Assembly: GCF_013205025.1 (NCBI RefSeq)
Contig: NZ_JABMLE010000002.1
Span: 785,775 to 849,774, forward strand
Direction: 5' to 3'
Length of the DNA: 64,000 nucleotides
From: Rathayibacter sp. VKM Ac-2857
GTDB lineage: Bacteria; Actinomycetota; Actinomycetes; Actinomycetales; Microbacteriaceae
The notes below the pieces were generated by a model. It was given only the letters and a program-made list of their open reading frames with translations, had not been told where the DNA came from and did no database searches. Every line of letters starts with the position of its first letter. Positions within the stretch are counted from its first letter, which is position 1. The translations under genes and the position numbers were made by a program. This document shows positions 16,821 through 27,855 of the stretch, piece after piece.

Positions 16821-16990
16821 ACGGCGGCGGAGAGTGCGCTCGGGGAGCGCGTTCCGCCTCCGACCAGGGTGGTCCGGACGGAGGCGGGACGGAAGGCGCG
16901 TGACGCCGTGTGGCCGATCGTTGCGGAGCGTGACGGCGCCGCGCAGGAGTGAGGCGGACCCGCCGAGATCGGCGGATCCGCCGCGGACGA

Positions 16991-17545
16991 CTACTTGCGG
17001 AACATCCGGGCGGTCGTCTCGAACAGGCCCTTCACGGGGCGCTGCTGCTCGCCCTGCTGGGCGCCGAGGATGATGATGACGGCGGTCAGCACGGGGATCG
17101 CCCACTGGGTGACCTTCTGGACGCGGAGCGCGGTGGTCAGCTCGTCGGAGTTGCTCGACGACGCCTCGGTGACGCCCTTCGCGCCCTCGTCGGCGTGCTT
17201 GGCCTGGGTCGCGCCGGCGATCGCGGCGGTGACGGAGGCGGCGCCCGCGAGACCGGTGACGATCGTCTTCACGACCGTGTTGGTGCGGCTCTCCTGCTGG
17301 TTCGCGAGGCGGGTCTTGTTGGCGAGGATCAGGCCGATGCCGCCGACGCCGTGCGCCGCGATCGCCGCGAGCTGCACGGGGGTCCAGCGGGCCCAGCCGT
17401 TGGAGGCGAGGCGGAGGCGCTCCGAGGGGTCGGACGAGGTGGACGCGGCGCCGTTCAGGCCGACGGCGCCCATCAGGGACCCGCCGAACCAGGCGGCGGC
17501 GCCGAGGTCGTGGAGGCTGCGGACGAGCGTGTTGCGTGAGGGCAT
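16991..17545 (-). CDS. Hypothetical membrane protein
   Basis: A 184-aa protein with about four hydrophobic segments: GAAAWFGGSLMGAVGLNGA, the QLAAIAAHGVGGIGLILAN stretch, a segment near residue 100 (TIVTGLAGAASVTAAIAGA) and one near 150 (WAIPVLTAVIIILGA). A polar KHADEGAKGVTEASSSN loop lies between the last two. The ATG at 17545 is preceded by a GAGG-type site. The preceding 170 bp down to the tRNA hold nothing I recognise. No family assigned. Confidence 0.65.
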   Translation of the reverse strand: MPSRNTLVRSLHDLGAAAWFGGSLMGAVGLNGAASTSSDPSERLRLASNGWARWTPVQLAAIAAHGVGGIGLILANKTRLANQQESRTNTVVKTIVTGLAGAASVTAAIAGATQAKHADEGAKGVTEASSSNSDELTTALRVQKVTQWAIPVLTAVIIILGAQQGEQQRPVKGLFETTARMFRK

Positions 17546-17683
17546 GGAGGCCTCTTCCTGTGCGTGGGTGGTCTCGGACGGCTGACTCCCGACGCTACGC
17601 GCGTGGCCGCGGATGGCACGGGGCTTGACCTCTCGCCCGCGGGGCGCTCGAGTGGAGCGGTACCGAACCGAGGAGCGAGCACG

Positions 17684-18034
17684 ATGAGCGACGACACGAC
17701 CGACGACGAGAAGCGCGGGATCCGCGACGACTTCCACGACGCCGTGAACATGACGGCGAAGGAGCTCGAGTCGTGGCTCGAGGAGGACGAGTCGAAGGAG
17801 GTCGGCCAGAAGCCGGCGAGCGGAGGCGAGTCCGTCGGCCACCACAGCGGGCGCCGGATCATCGAGATCCTCGGCACCAAGCAGGCCGACCTCAGCGAGG
17901 ACGACTACGCGCACATGAAGAAGGTCACCGGCTACGTCGCCCGGCACTCGAAGCAGCGGCCCTCCGGCGACGTCACCGAGACGAAGTGGCGGTACTCGCT
18001 GATGAACTGGGGGAACGACCCGCTGAAGGGGTGA
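17684..18034 (+). CDS. DUF3140 domain protein
   Basis: A 116-aa acidic soluble protein. It contains the DUF3140 core: FHDAVNMTAKELESWL, ESVGHHSGRRIIEIL and a C-terminal HMKKVTGYVARHSKQRP followed by TKWRYSLMNWGNDPL. Family function is unknown; many members sit next to DNA-binding or stress genes. Divergent from the neighbouring membrane-protein gene. An AGGAGCGAGC site precedes the ATG. Confidence 0.8.
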   Translation: MSDDTTDDEKRGIRDDFHDAVNMTAKELESWLEEDESKEVGQKPASGGESVGHHSGRRIIEILGTKQADLSEDDYAHMKKVTGYVARHSKQRPSGDVTETKWRYSLMNWGNDPLKG

Positions 18035-18135
18035 GCCGGGCCTCGCTGACGAGGCGTCCCCGAACGGTCGAGACGTCCCTGTACACCGGGACGCCTCGAC
18101 GGGAGCGGGACGCCTCGACGGCCGACGTGCCTGCG

Positions 18136-18397
18136 GTGGGCGGATCTCGATACGCGCGCTGCGCGCGCTACTCGATCAGCATGAAGGGGGCGCCCGCCGG
18201 ACGTCCGGCTCCGCCATGCGGCCCTGCATGCTGGTCGAGTAGCCGCCGCAGGCGGCGTATCGAGACCCGCCCAGCTCAGCACTGCCGCCGCAGGCGTCAC
18301 CATGCTGGTCGAGTAGCCGCGGGACGCGGCATATCGAGACCCACCCCATCGGTAGGCGGGTCTCGATACGCCCCTCCAGGGCTACTCGACCAGCATG
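18136..18397. repeat. Hairpin-repeat cluster C (four copies)
   Basis: Copies at 18136-18183 (stem GCGCGCTGCGCGCGC), 18228-18272 (CCGCCGCAGGCGG), 18300-18345 (CCGCGGGACGCGG) and 18355-18397 (CCCCTCCAGGGG-like), in mixed orientation. They fill the space between two convergent genes. Confidence 0.75.
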
Positions 18398-18430
18398 TTC
18401 TCAGGCGTCTCTTCCCAGGAGGCCCCGCCG

Positions 18431-19084
18431 TCAGTCGACCGCGCAGCTCGCGTCGATCGGGCCGATCACGCCGTCGGTCACCGGCACGATGCCGCAGTTC
18501 GGGAAGCCCGCGCGCGGACGGTGCGCGGGGTCGATGGCGCGCAGGAGGCTGCCGAGCACCGTGCCGTGGGTGACGACGAGCACGTCGCCGTGCTCGGCGG
18601 CCGGCAGGATCAGCGCGAGCGCCGCCTCCACGCGCTCCCGCACCGAGGCGGCCGTGTCCGCGCGGCCGGACGGGTCGTGCCGGTGGATCGCGTCGATCAC
18701 GCTGTCCAGGCCGGCATCGGTCATCCGCGGCCAGTCCGCCGAGGCGGGCACGTAGGAGTAGCCGTGGTCGGCGAAGACCGGCTGCCAGAGCGACGCGTTC
18801 GGCTGCCCCTCGAAGCCGCCGAAGTGCCACTCCCGCAGCGTCGTCGTCGGTACCGGCTCGACCGACGGATGCCCCACGAGCGCCGCCGCGGCCGTGGTCC
18901 GCGTCCGGGTCAGGTCGCTCATGAAGGCCGCGACCAGCGGCACCCCGCGCATCCGCTCGCCGAGGGCCGCGATCTGTCGCTCACCCCGCGCGGTCAGCGG
19001 CGAGTCGCACCAGCCCTGCAGCTGGCCGTTGACGTTGAACAGCGTCTGGGCGTGCCGGACGAAGTGGACGGTGCCGCGGGTCAT
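18431..19084 (-). CDS. Histidine phosphatase family protein
   Basis: A 217-aa phosphohydrolase of the phosphoglycerate-mutase-like superfamily. The phospho-accepting RHAQTLFN motif is at residues 10-17. The second catalytic arginine lies in SDLTRTRTTAA, the acid residue near LREWHFGGFEG, and the closing histidine in VVTHGTVLGSL. It is the last gene of the beta-glucoside PTS operon, 41 bp after the antiterminator. It could dephosphorylate a sugar phosphate from that pathway; substrate unknown. Confidence 0.85.
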   Translation of the reverse strand: MTRGTVHFVRHAQTLFNVNGQLQGWCDSPLTARGERQIAALGERMRGVPLVAAFMSDLTRTRTTAAAALVGHPSVEPVPTTTLREWHFGGFEGQPNASLWQPVFADHGYSYVPASADWPRMTDAGLDSVIDAIHRHDPSGRADTAASVRERVEAALALILPAAEHGDVLVVTHGTVLGSLLRAIDPAHRPRAGFPNCGIVPVTDGVIGPIDASCAVD

Positions 19085-19125
19085 GGTGCTCTCTCCGTAG
19101 TGACTGACAGGGACTCGAACGCGCC

Positions 19126-19956
19126 CTACTCCGGCGCCGCCCGCGCGATGTGCAGCGCCAGGAACGCCACCTCCTCGTTCGGCAGCTCCGCACCGTACTC
19201 CGCCCGCACGAACGCGCGGACCCGCTCCGCCGTCGCCACCGCCCGCGGATACCGCGTGCTGAGGCTGGTGAAGAGGAAGTCGTCCGAGCTGACCAGCAGC
19301 CCGCCCGAGAAGAACCGCTCCGCGAAGTACTGCAGGTGCGCCACGAAGCGCGCCGAGCGCAGGTCCTCGCGATCCAGCGCCGCCCCGCTCGTGTGCTGGA
19401 TGATCGCGGTCACCGAGCGGATCAGCTGCACGATCCGCAGCGAGTCGATGCCGACCTTGCCCAGCTCCGCGTTGGCGAGGTGGAAGGCCACGTTCGCCGC
19501 CTCGTCGTCCGGCACGTCCACGCCCAGCCGCGAGCGCATCGCCGCGACCGCCCGCTCCCCCACCGCGTACTGCACCGGGTACACCGAGCGCATCTCCCAG
19601 GCGAGTCGGTTGGCGACCGCGAGACCGCGCCGCTGCCGCTCCACCGCGAAGTGCAGGTGGTCGGTCAGCGCGAGGTACACGTGCGGATCGAGCTTCAGCC
19701 CCTGCTCCTCCGCGTCGGCGACGACCGCCCGGGTCAGCTCGACGAACTCCGGCGGGATCTGCGCGAGCAGCTCGACGAGGTTCCGCTGGTCGGCGTCGTC
19801 GAGCGCGACGAACACCTGGTCCACCGCGGACGCCTCGATCACCTCGCCCGCCTTCGCGCCGAAGCCGATCCCCTTGCCGAGCAGCACCCGCTCGGCGCCG
19901 CGCTCGTCGACGACGAGCACGACGCTCGAGTTGAGCACCTTCTTGATGGTCTGCAT
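19126..19956 (-). CDS. BglG/LicT-type transcriptional antiterminator
   Basis: A 276-aa RNA-binding regulator. The CAT domain (residues 1-55, KKVLNSSVVLVVDERGAE, GKGIGFGAKAGEVI) binds the RAT hairpin. Two PRD domains follow (about 65-170 and 175-276) with the histidines that PTS phosphorylates: DHLHFAVER, FHLANAE, HLQYFAERFF and LALHI. With substrate present it would stop termination at the site 23472-23515 upstream of the PTS gene. Unusually, it lies third in the operon it should control. Confidence 0.9.
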   Translation of the reverse strand: MQTIKKVLNSSVVLVVDERGAERVLLGKGIGFGAKAGEVIEASAVDQVFVALDDADQRNLVELLAQIPPEFVELTRAVVADAEEQGLKLDPHVYLALTDHLHFAVERQRRGLAVANRLAWEMRSVYPVQYAVGERAVAAMRSRLGVDVPDDEAANVAFHLANAELGKVGIDSLRIVQLIRSVTAIIQHTSGAALDREDLRSARFVAHLQYFAERFFSGGLLVSSDDFLFTSLSTRYPRAVATAERVRAFVRAEYGAELPNEEVAFLALHIARAAPE

Positions 19957-20012
19957 GCGTGTCTCCGTCGACGGCGTCTGCGCGGCCCGGCGGGCAACTG
20001 GAGCGAGGAGGG

Positions 20013-23352
<3,340 letters not shown>

Positions 23353-23471
23353 CGGTACTCCTTCGGGTGTGTGGGGGACGCGCGCTTCCCTGCGCTGTGC
23401 TGCGTCGCGTTCTTGCTGCTTCCGTCGCTGTCCCCGCGCCATCATCGGCGCGTCAGGAGGCGTCCGGGCAC

Positions 23472-23515
23472 AAAAAAAGGACCCGACGACGCTTCGTACG
23501 CGTTCCGTCGGATCC
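23472..23515 (-). terminator. Intrinsic terminator in the PTS operon leader
   Basis: On the minus strand a 10-bp stem (GGATCCGACG / CGTCGGGTCC) with a 17-nt loop is followed by seven T residues. It lies between the promoter and the PTS start codon and shares its first arm with the RAT element, so the two structures are mutually exclusive. Confidence 0.85.
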
Positions 23516-23540
23516 TGCCTGCACGACCAGTCACATGTCC
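23510..23540 (-). promoter_or_regulatory. RAT (ribonucleic antiterminator) site for the BglG-type regulator
   Basis: The minus-strand sequence reads TGTGACTG, five bases, then GCAGGCAGGATCC. This matches the BglG/LicT/SacT RAT consensus (TGTTACTG ... GCAGGCAAAACC) at most fixed positions, with GG/CC closing pairs. It overlaps the terminator stem by 6 nt, the textbook geometry for protein-dependent antitermination. Confidence 0.8.
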
Positions 23541-23547
23541 GAGAGCG

Positions 23548-23576
23548 AACGTAACACGGGGTGGCGGGGGCGTCAA
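23548..23576 (-). promoter_or_regulatory. Sigma-70-type promoter of the beta-glucoside PTS operon
   Basis: On the minus strand TTGACG (-35) and TACGTT (-10) are separated by exactly 17 nt. The RAT site begins 7 nt downstream of the -10, so it would lie at the start of the transcript. Confidence 0.6.
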
Positions 23577-24001
23577 AGACGCGGGGCGGCTGGCACCGAC
23601 CAGCCGGCTTCTCAACCGCCTCACCGCGCAGATCTGGTCGCCACTTCACGGCCACATGCATCAAACGGAAGACCTCGTCACGTCCTCGTGTTCCGACATC
23701 CGAACAGAAGACCCGCTCAGCCCGCTCCCGCAAGCGGTCGGTGTCCAGGTCTCATTCGAGGTTGCTCGTGACCTTCTTCACTCATGAGCGCGTAGGTTTT
23801 CGACATCGTGTGGTGCGTGGCGCAGCCGCGCGACTAGCGACCGTCGGGGCACGGCCATCTACTGTTCCGGGAAGGTGACGTCGACCAGCAGCGCAGAACC
23901 GAAGGCGACGCTCCAGCAGCAACGTCGTGGTCTCAGCTCGTTGGGTGCCATCCTAGAATCAGGGTCCCCTGCCTTGGGGGCGCGAGACGAAGGCGAGAGT
24001 C
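23577..24001. other. Non-coding stretch at the left edge of the defence island
   Basis: No gene is supported here; the frames are short and lack start sites. Base composition begins to shift from about 70% GC toward the lower GC of the island. No integrase, tRNA or obvious direct repeat was seen. Confidence 0.5.
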
Positions 24002-24238
24002 ATGGCGCGGATCAGAGCACTTCACCCGGGCACACAACGGGTCAGCCGGCACCCGACCGAGGTGGACTGTTCCTACCAGGAGATCATCTCCAAGGACGGC
24101 ACCAAGTACATCCACCTATCAACTTTCGGTTCGGACGACCGCAAGTCGGCACCCAAGAGCAGTCAGTCGATTCAGCTCGACGAGCAAGCGGCGCGGGAAC
24201 TCGTTGAGATCCTCGTCTCAGCGTTCAGGATCACCTAA
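24002..24238 (+). CDS. Small hypothetical protein at the head of the restriction island
   Basis: A 78-aa soluble protein: basic N-terminus, then RHPTEVDCSYQEI, HLSTFGSDDRKSAP and the C-terminal SIQLDEQAARELVEIL helix. I recall short proteins of this pattern (HPTEVDC ... STYGSD ... SQTLQLD) next to restriction and phage-defence genes, some mis-annotated as methionyl-tRNA formyltransferase. It has no HTH, so it is not an obvious C-protein. Its orientation matches the methyltransferase. Role unknown. Confidence 0.6.
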   Translation: MARIRALHPGTQRVSRHPTEVDCSYQEIISKDGTKYIHLSTFGSDDRKSAPKSSQSIQLDEQAARELVEILVSAFRIT

Positions 24239-24551
24239 GCATCCGCTTGGAGCCGGAAATGTGGCGTTCCCGGTTGGGCGATCCACGCATCGGCCCGGCG
24301 CCAACCCCGCCCCGTACCTGTCGGTACTGCGCAGCGAGTCCATCCACGCAGGGTCTCGGGTGACGAGCCAGTGCTCCACCGGCCGCAGCCGTCGCGCGCC
24401 GCCAGCACAGCTCGCGTAACTCAACCGGCGACGTCGGAGGTCACGGCTACGGTGTACAGAAGCTCAGAACATGGGCCGGTCGGTCGGACGTGGCCAGGAC
24501 GACCTTCGATTGCAAACTGACAGGCGATCACAGCACATGAGGAGAACCAGA
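24239..24551. other. Intergenic region upstream of the methyltransferase
   Basis: About 310 bp with no supported gene. It contains a GTACCTGTCGGTAC inverted repeat near 24313-24326, which could be regulatory. The promoter for the downstream operon should lie here, but no strong -35/-10 pair is evident. Confidence 0.4.
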
Positions 24552-25919
24552 GTGCAAGGCTCGACGCCAGCTTTCCGCTTCATCGATTTGTTTGCGGGCT
24601 TGGGAGGTTTCCACGTCGCCCTCGAAGGCCTCGGTGGATCAGGCGTGTTCGCAGCAGAGTGGGAACCCAACTTAAATTCCCTCTACCAGAAGAACTTTGG
24701 CCTAGCACCGTGGTTCGATGTGAGCACGCTTGACGACCAGGTAATCGAAGGACGCGTACCCGACCATGACGTTCTAGCCGCAGGATTTCCTTGTCAACCA
24801 TTCTCGAAGTCCGGCAAACAACAGGGCTTTGAGCACACTGAACAAGGCCGTCTCTTTTTCAAGGTGCACGATATACTGCGTATTAAACGCCCGGCCAAAT
24901 TTATTCTAGAAAACGTGCCAAACATCCTTAAGCACGACGGAGGCCGTACCAAGGATGTAATCAAAACAAAGCTCGAGGAACTCGGCTACTCAGTGGACAT
25001 CCACCGCCTCTCTCCGCACCAATTCGGCATTCCCCAGGTAAGAGAGCGTGCGTACTTTGTTGGCTCAATCAACGGGCTAGACGAATTTAGTTGGCCGACC
25101 GCAATATCTGCGCCGACGACGATAGCCTCCGCGCTGCATAAGCAGACGAAGTCGGGACGACCGATACCAGATCAGACAAAGCGCGCAATTGAGATGTGGA
25201 ATGACTTCCTGCACCTTTCGCCCGCAGATACTAAGCTTCCATCATTCCCAATCTGGGCTATGGAGTTTCGAGCAACATACCCATACGAGGACTTCACCCC
25301 TCCAGGGGCGTGGGCTCGTAATCGATCGCGTGATCTCGACTGGAGTTACGGATCATTCGGGTTTCCGCTCGCGGGACTGAACTCCGATGAGCAAGCCGCA
25401 CGAATTCCAAGCCACTCCCGGCGCCCCGGAGACTTCAACTTTCCGACGTGGAAACGTACCTTCATCCGGCAAAATCGCGACTTTCACAGGGAGAATAGAA
25501 GTTGGATCAATCCCTGGCTTAATAAATGGCGCCCTTGGGAACTGCACTCGAGCTTCCAAAAGTTCGAATGGAACGCTCAGGGCGGATCACGAGACATTGA
25601 TGATTACATCCTCCAGGTTCGAGCGTCGGGCATTCGGGTGAAAAGACCGAATACAGCGCCAAGCCTGATTGCTATGACACACACACAGGTACCCATTCTG
25701 GGCGCGAATATCTCCGGGACCGGATCAAGAAGATATCTTACTCCTCAAGAGTGCGCCGAACTTCAAAGTTTGGGAGATATCGACTTGCCCGAAAGCGAGT
25801 TGGCAGCATATAAGGCCCTAGGTAATGCCGTAAACGCTCGAGTTGTCGGCGCGATTGCAGAATCCCTAACCGAGACATTCCGCCCAGTCGGCCGCACGAC
25901 AACCACTATAGCCGCCTGA
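24552..25919 (+). CDS. DNA (cytosine-5-)-methyltransferase
   Basis: A type II-like m5C methyltransferase of about 455 aa that transfers methyl from AdoMet to cytosine. The conserved motifs are in order: I FIDLFAGLGGFH, IV GFPCQPFSKSGKQQG with the catalytic cysteine, VI ENVPN, VIII QVRERAYFVG, and X YKALGNAVN at the C-terminus. The target-recognition region is about residues 190-380. The GTG at 24552 has an AGGAG site 7 nt upstream; an in-frame ATG at 24537 is the alternative. Codon use is far less GC-rich than the flanks. It leads the DUF262/Z1/DUF4420 operon and would protect self DNA. Confidence 0.93.
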   Translation: MQGSTPAFRFIDLFAGLGGFHVALEGLGGSGVFAAEWEPNLNSLYQKNFGLAPWFDVSTLDDQVIEGRVPDHDVLAAGFPCQPFSKSGKQQGFEHTEQGRLFFKVHDILRIKRPAKFILENVPNILKHDGGRTKDVIKTKLEELGYSVDIHRLSPHQFGIPQVRERAYFVGSINGLDEFSWPTAISAPTTIASALHKQTKSGRPIPDQTKRAIEMWNDFLHLSPADTKLPSFPIWAMEFRATYPYEDFTPPGAWARNRSRDLDWSYGSFGFPLAGLNSDEQAARIPSHSRRPGDFNFPTWKRTFIRQNRDFHRENRSWINPWLNKWRPWELHSSFQKFEWNAQGGSRDIDDYILQVRASGIRVKRPNTAPSLIAMTHTQVPILGANISGTGSRRYLTPQECAELQSLGDIDLPESELAAYKALGNAVNARVVGAIAESLTETFRPVGRTTTTIAA

Positions 25920-25962
25920 AAAATATATTCCCCTACTCGACTTGCTTAAGGAGCGCGGATCT

Positions 25963-27846
25963 ATGACAGACGCCATAACCGAAAAGTCCCTCAACGACGA
26001 GGAAAACATGTCGCAGCTTCAGGAACGAATTGCAGAACTTCTGTCGGAACTATCGGATGCCGCCGATTCCCCCAAAGGAGTAAGCGCCACCTCACGATTT
26101 GCGCCCGAAGACGTGCGGTTCGACTCTGACTCATGGATGGCCCGTCTCATTGAGGTCCAGGGCTGGCTCAGGCTGGCCGAAGATCTTCCGACAACCGGAC
26201 CGCATGACCTGCTAAGTAGTCTTGCCGCGAGCCTCGGTTTTGAAGATGAGTCCGAGGCAATCGAGTACCACGGCACGACGCCAAGCTTGAGCAACACCGC
26301 GCTGGAGCGACTAAGCGCAAGGTCAGAGTTAGCCGCGCGTCTTCAACAAGTATTTTTCGCGAACTTAGATGCTGACGGCGGGACGCGGACCTCCGCTACC
26401 ACCTACTGGGATGAAGCTTGGGTTGCGCGTGAAGACGATGAGGAGACGATCGATTCCGAGCCCGTCACAGCAAAAGCCGATGTCTGGCACATCTTCACCC
26501 TGACGAAAAAGAAGCTAAATTTGACTCCGTCATATCAACGCGGAGACGTCTGGCGAATCAGCGATCGGCAGGCCTTGATTGAATCGATTCTGCGAGGAAT
26601 TCCTCTTCCTTCAATCATCCTTCTCCGAACGGGCGGCACTGCGCCGAACGACGTCGTCGACGGAAAGCAAAGGCTGACAAGCATTCTACGGTTCGTGGGG
26701 CTCCATCCCAGAGCACTCGAGAAGGTTGGCCAACTCGATCGAGACTTCCCTGACGCAGGCTTCGCGAGCCTCTTCCACAACGACTACCCAAAGTTCCGAG
26801 CGGCATGGAAAAATGCAATGATCTACCCACTTACCGCGAAACTTGAAGACGACTTCTATTTCCCGTTCAAGCTGCGAAGTGACGCCAATGGCGGCCTCGT
26901 CGGCACCGATCTGGAACCGTTACGCGGCAAGTACTTCACGCAGATAAAGGACAGCACAATCAAGGTTGCCGACCAAGAGGTGACCGTCGATGACCTCTTC
27001 GGCGGAGCTCCGGACTATAAGGTGCCCGTCATTGAATACACCAAGGCCACGCAACGCCAGATTCACGAAGTTTTCAAGCTATACAACAAGCAGGGCATGC
27101 ACCTAAATGCCGAGGAAATTCGCAACGCTGTTTATCACGACATCGAACTCACTCGCGCGATTCTGGTTGCTGCCGGTGACGCTAGTTCGCAAAGTAAGAT
27201 CGCGGATGTAGCCCCCTCGCTTATGAATGTGCCCAATATTGAGGACCTTGGTACAACGCTCTCCGAATACGGGTTTGGCGAAGCAAGATATCGGCGAACT
27301 AAGGTGTTGGGCTGGATCGTTGCAACACTGGTTTGCGACTCGAATGGCAAGCTTTTGCCTTCGACCTCGCGCCACACGGATCAGCTTCTCAGCCAGGTGC
27401 AAGAAAAGCCGGACCACCCGCTTCGCAGTTCTGTACGGATCGCCGATCTCTTCGGCCTCATATCACAAGCCGCCGACCTGCACGCCTCGTACGGGGAGCT
27501 TTGGCCGGATGCGTTCAAAGGTGATGGGAAGTCATCAAAATGGCAAGATCTACAGTTAGTCGGGTCACTAGTAGGAATTGCTGTGGCGCTCGCGGGGTCA
27601 CCTGATGACATCGAGGCTAGGATAGTGCAGCACGCGAAGGCAATACGCGAAGCTGCGCCGACGGAGTGGAAGCGTCCCGAGAAAACTCAGACTCGTTCGC
27701 AGTGGCAATACATTGCGAAACTTGTCGAGGGGATTAACGAGACGCTTGGAGTCGATCTCACCACGGCTTCTAATTCAATGCGCGCACGCTTTGGATCCTC
27801 CGGAATCGAGTCGCTTCTCGGTTCTGCTCAGAAAATTGCTAAGTAG
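25963..27846 (+). CDS. DUF262 (ParB-like/GmrS-like) domain protein
   Basis: A 627-aa protein. N-terminal part of about 160 aa, starting with a predicted coiled coil (SQLQERIAELLSELSDA). A DUF262 domain follows at about 175-420 with the diagnostic PSYQRGDVWR, LIESILRGIPLPSIIL and DVVDGKQRLTSILRFV motifs, the last being the nucleotide-handling DGxQR. No DUF1524 HNH half follows, so it is not a complete GmrSD enzyme. Reading frame and spacing (9 bp before the Z1 gene) place it in the methyltransferase operon. TAAGGAG precedes the ATG. Confidence 0.85.
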   Translation: MTDAITEKSLNDEENMSQLQERIAELLSELSDAADSPKGVSATSRFAPEDVRFDSDSWMARLIEVQGWLRLAEDLPTTGPHDLLSSLAASLGFEDESEAIEYHGTTPSLSNTALERLSARSELAARLQQVFFANLDADGGTRTSATTYWDEAWVAREDDEETIDSEPVTAKADVWHIFTLTKKKLNLTPSYQRGDVWRISDRQALIESILRGIPLPSIILLRTGGTAPNDVVDGKQRLTSILRFVGLHPRALEKVGQLDRDFPDAGFASLFHNDYPKFRAAWKNAMIYPLTAKLEDDFYFPFKLRSDANGGLVGTDLEPLRGKYFTQIKDSTIKVADQEVTVDDLFGGAPDYKVPVIEYTKATQRQIHEVFKLYNKQGMHLNAEEIRNAVYHDIELTRAILVAAGDASSQSKIADVAPSLMNVPNIEDLGTTLSEYGFGEARYRRTKVLGWIVATLVCDSNGKLLPSTSRHTDQLLSQVQEKPDHPLRSSVRIADLFGLISQAADLHASYGELWPDAFKGDGKSSKWQDLQLVGSLVGIAVALAGSPDDIEARIVQHAKAIREAAPTEWKRPEKTQTRSQWQYIAKLVEGINETLGVDLTTASNSMRARFGSSGIESLLGSAQKIAK

Positions 27847-27855
27847 AGGATCCCT

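Noticed and set aside
26535-27417. Short minus-strand frames inside the DUF262 gene
   Set aside because: They have no start signals and the plus strand carries an unambiguous DUF262 domain.
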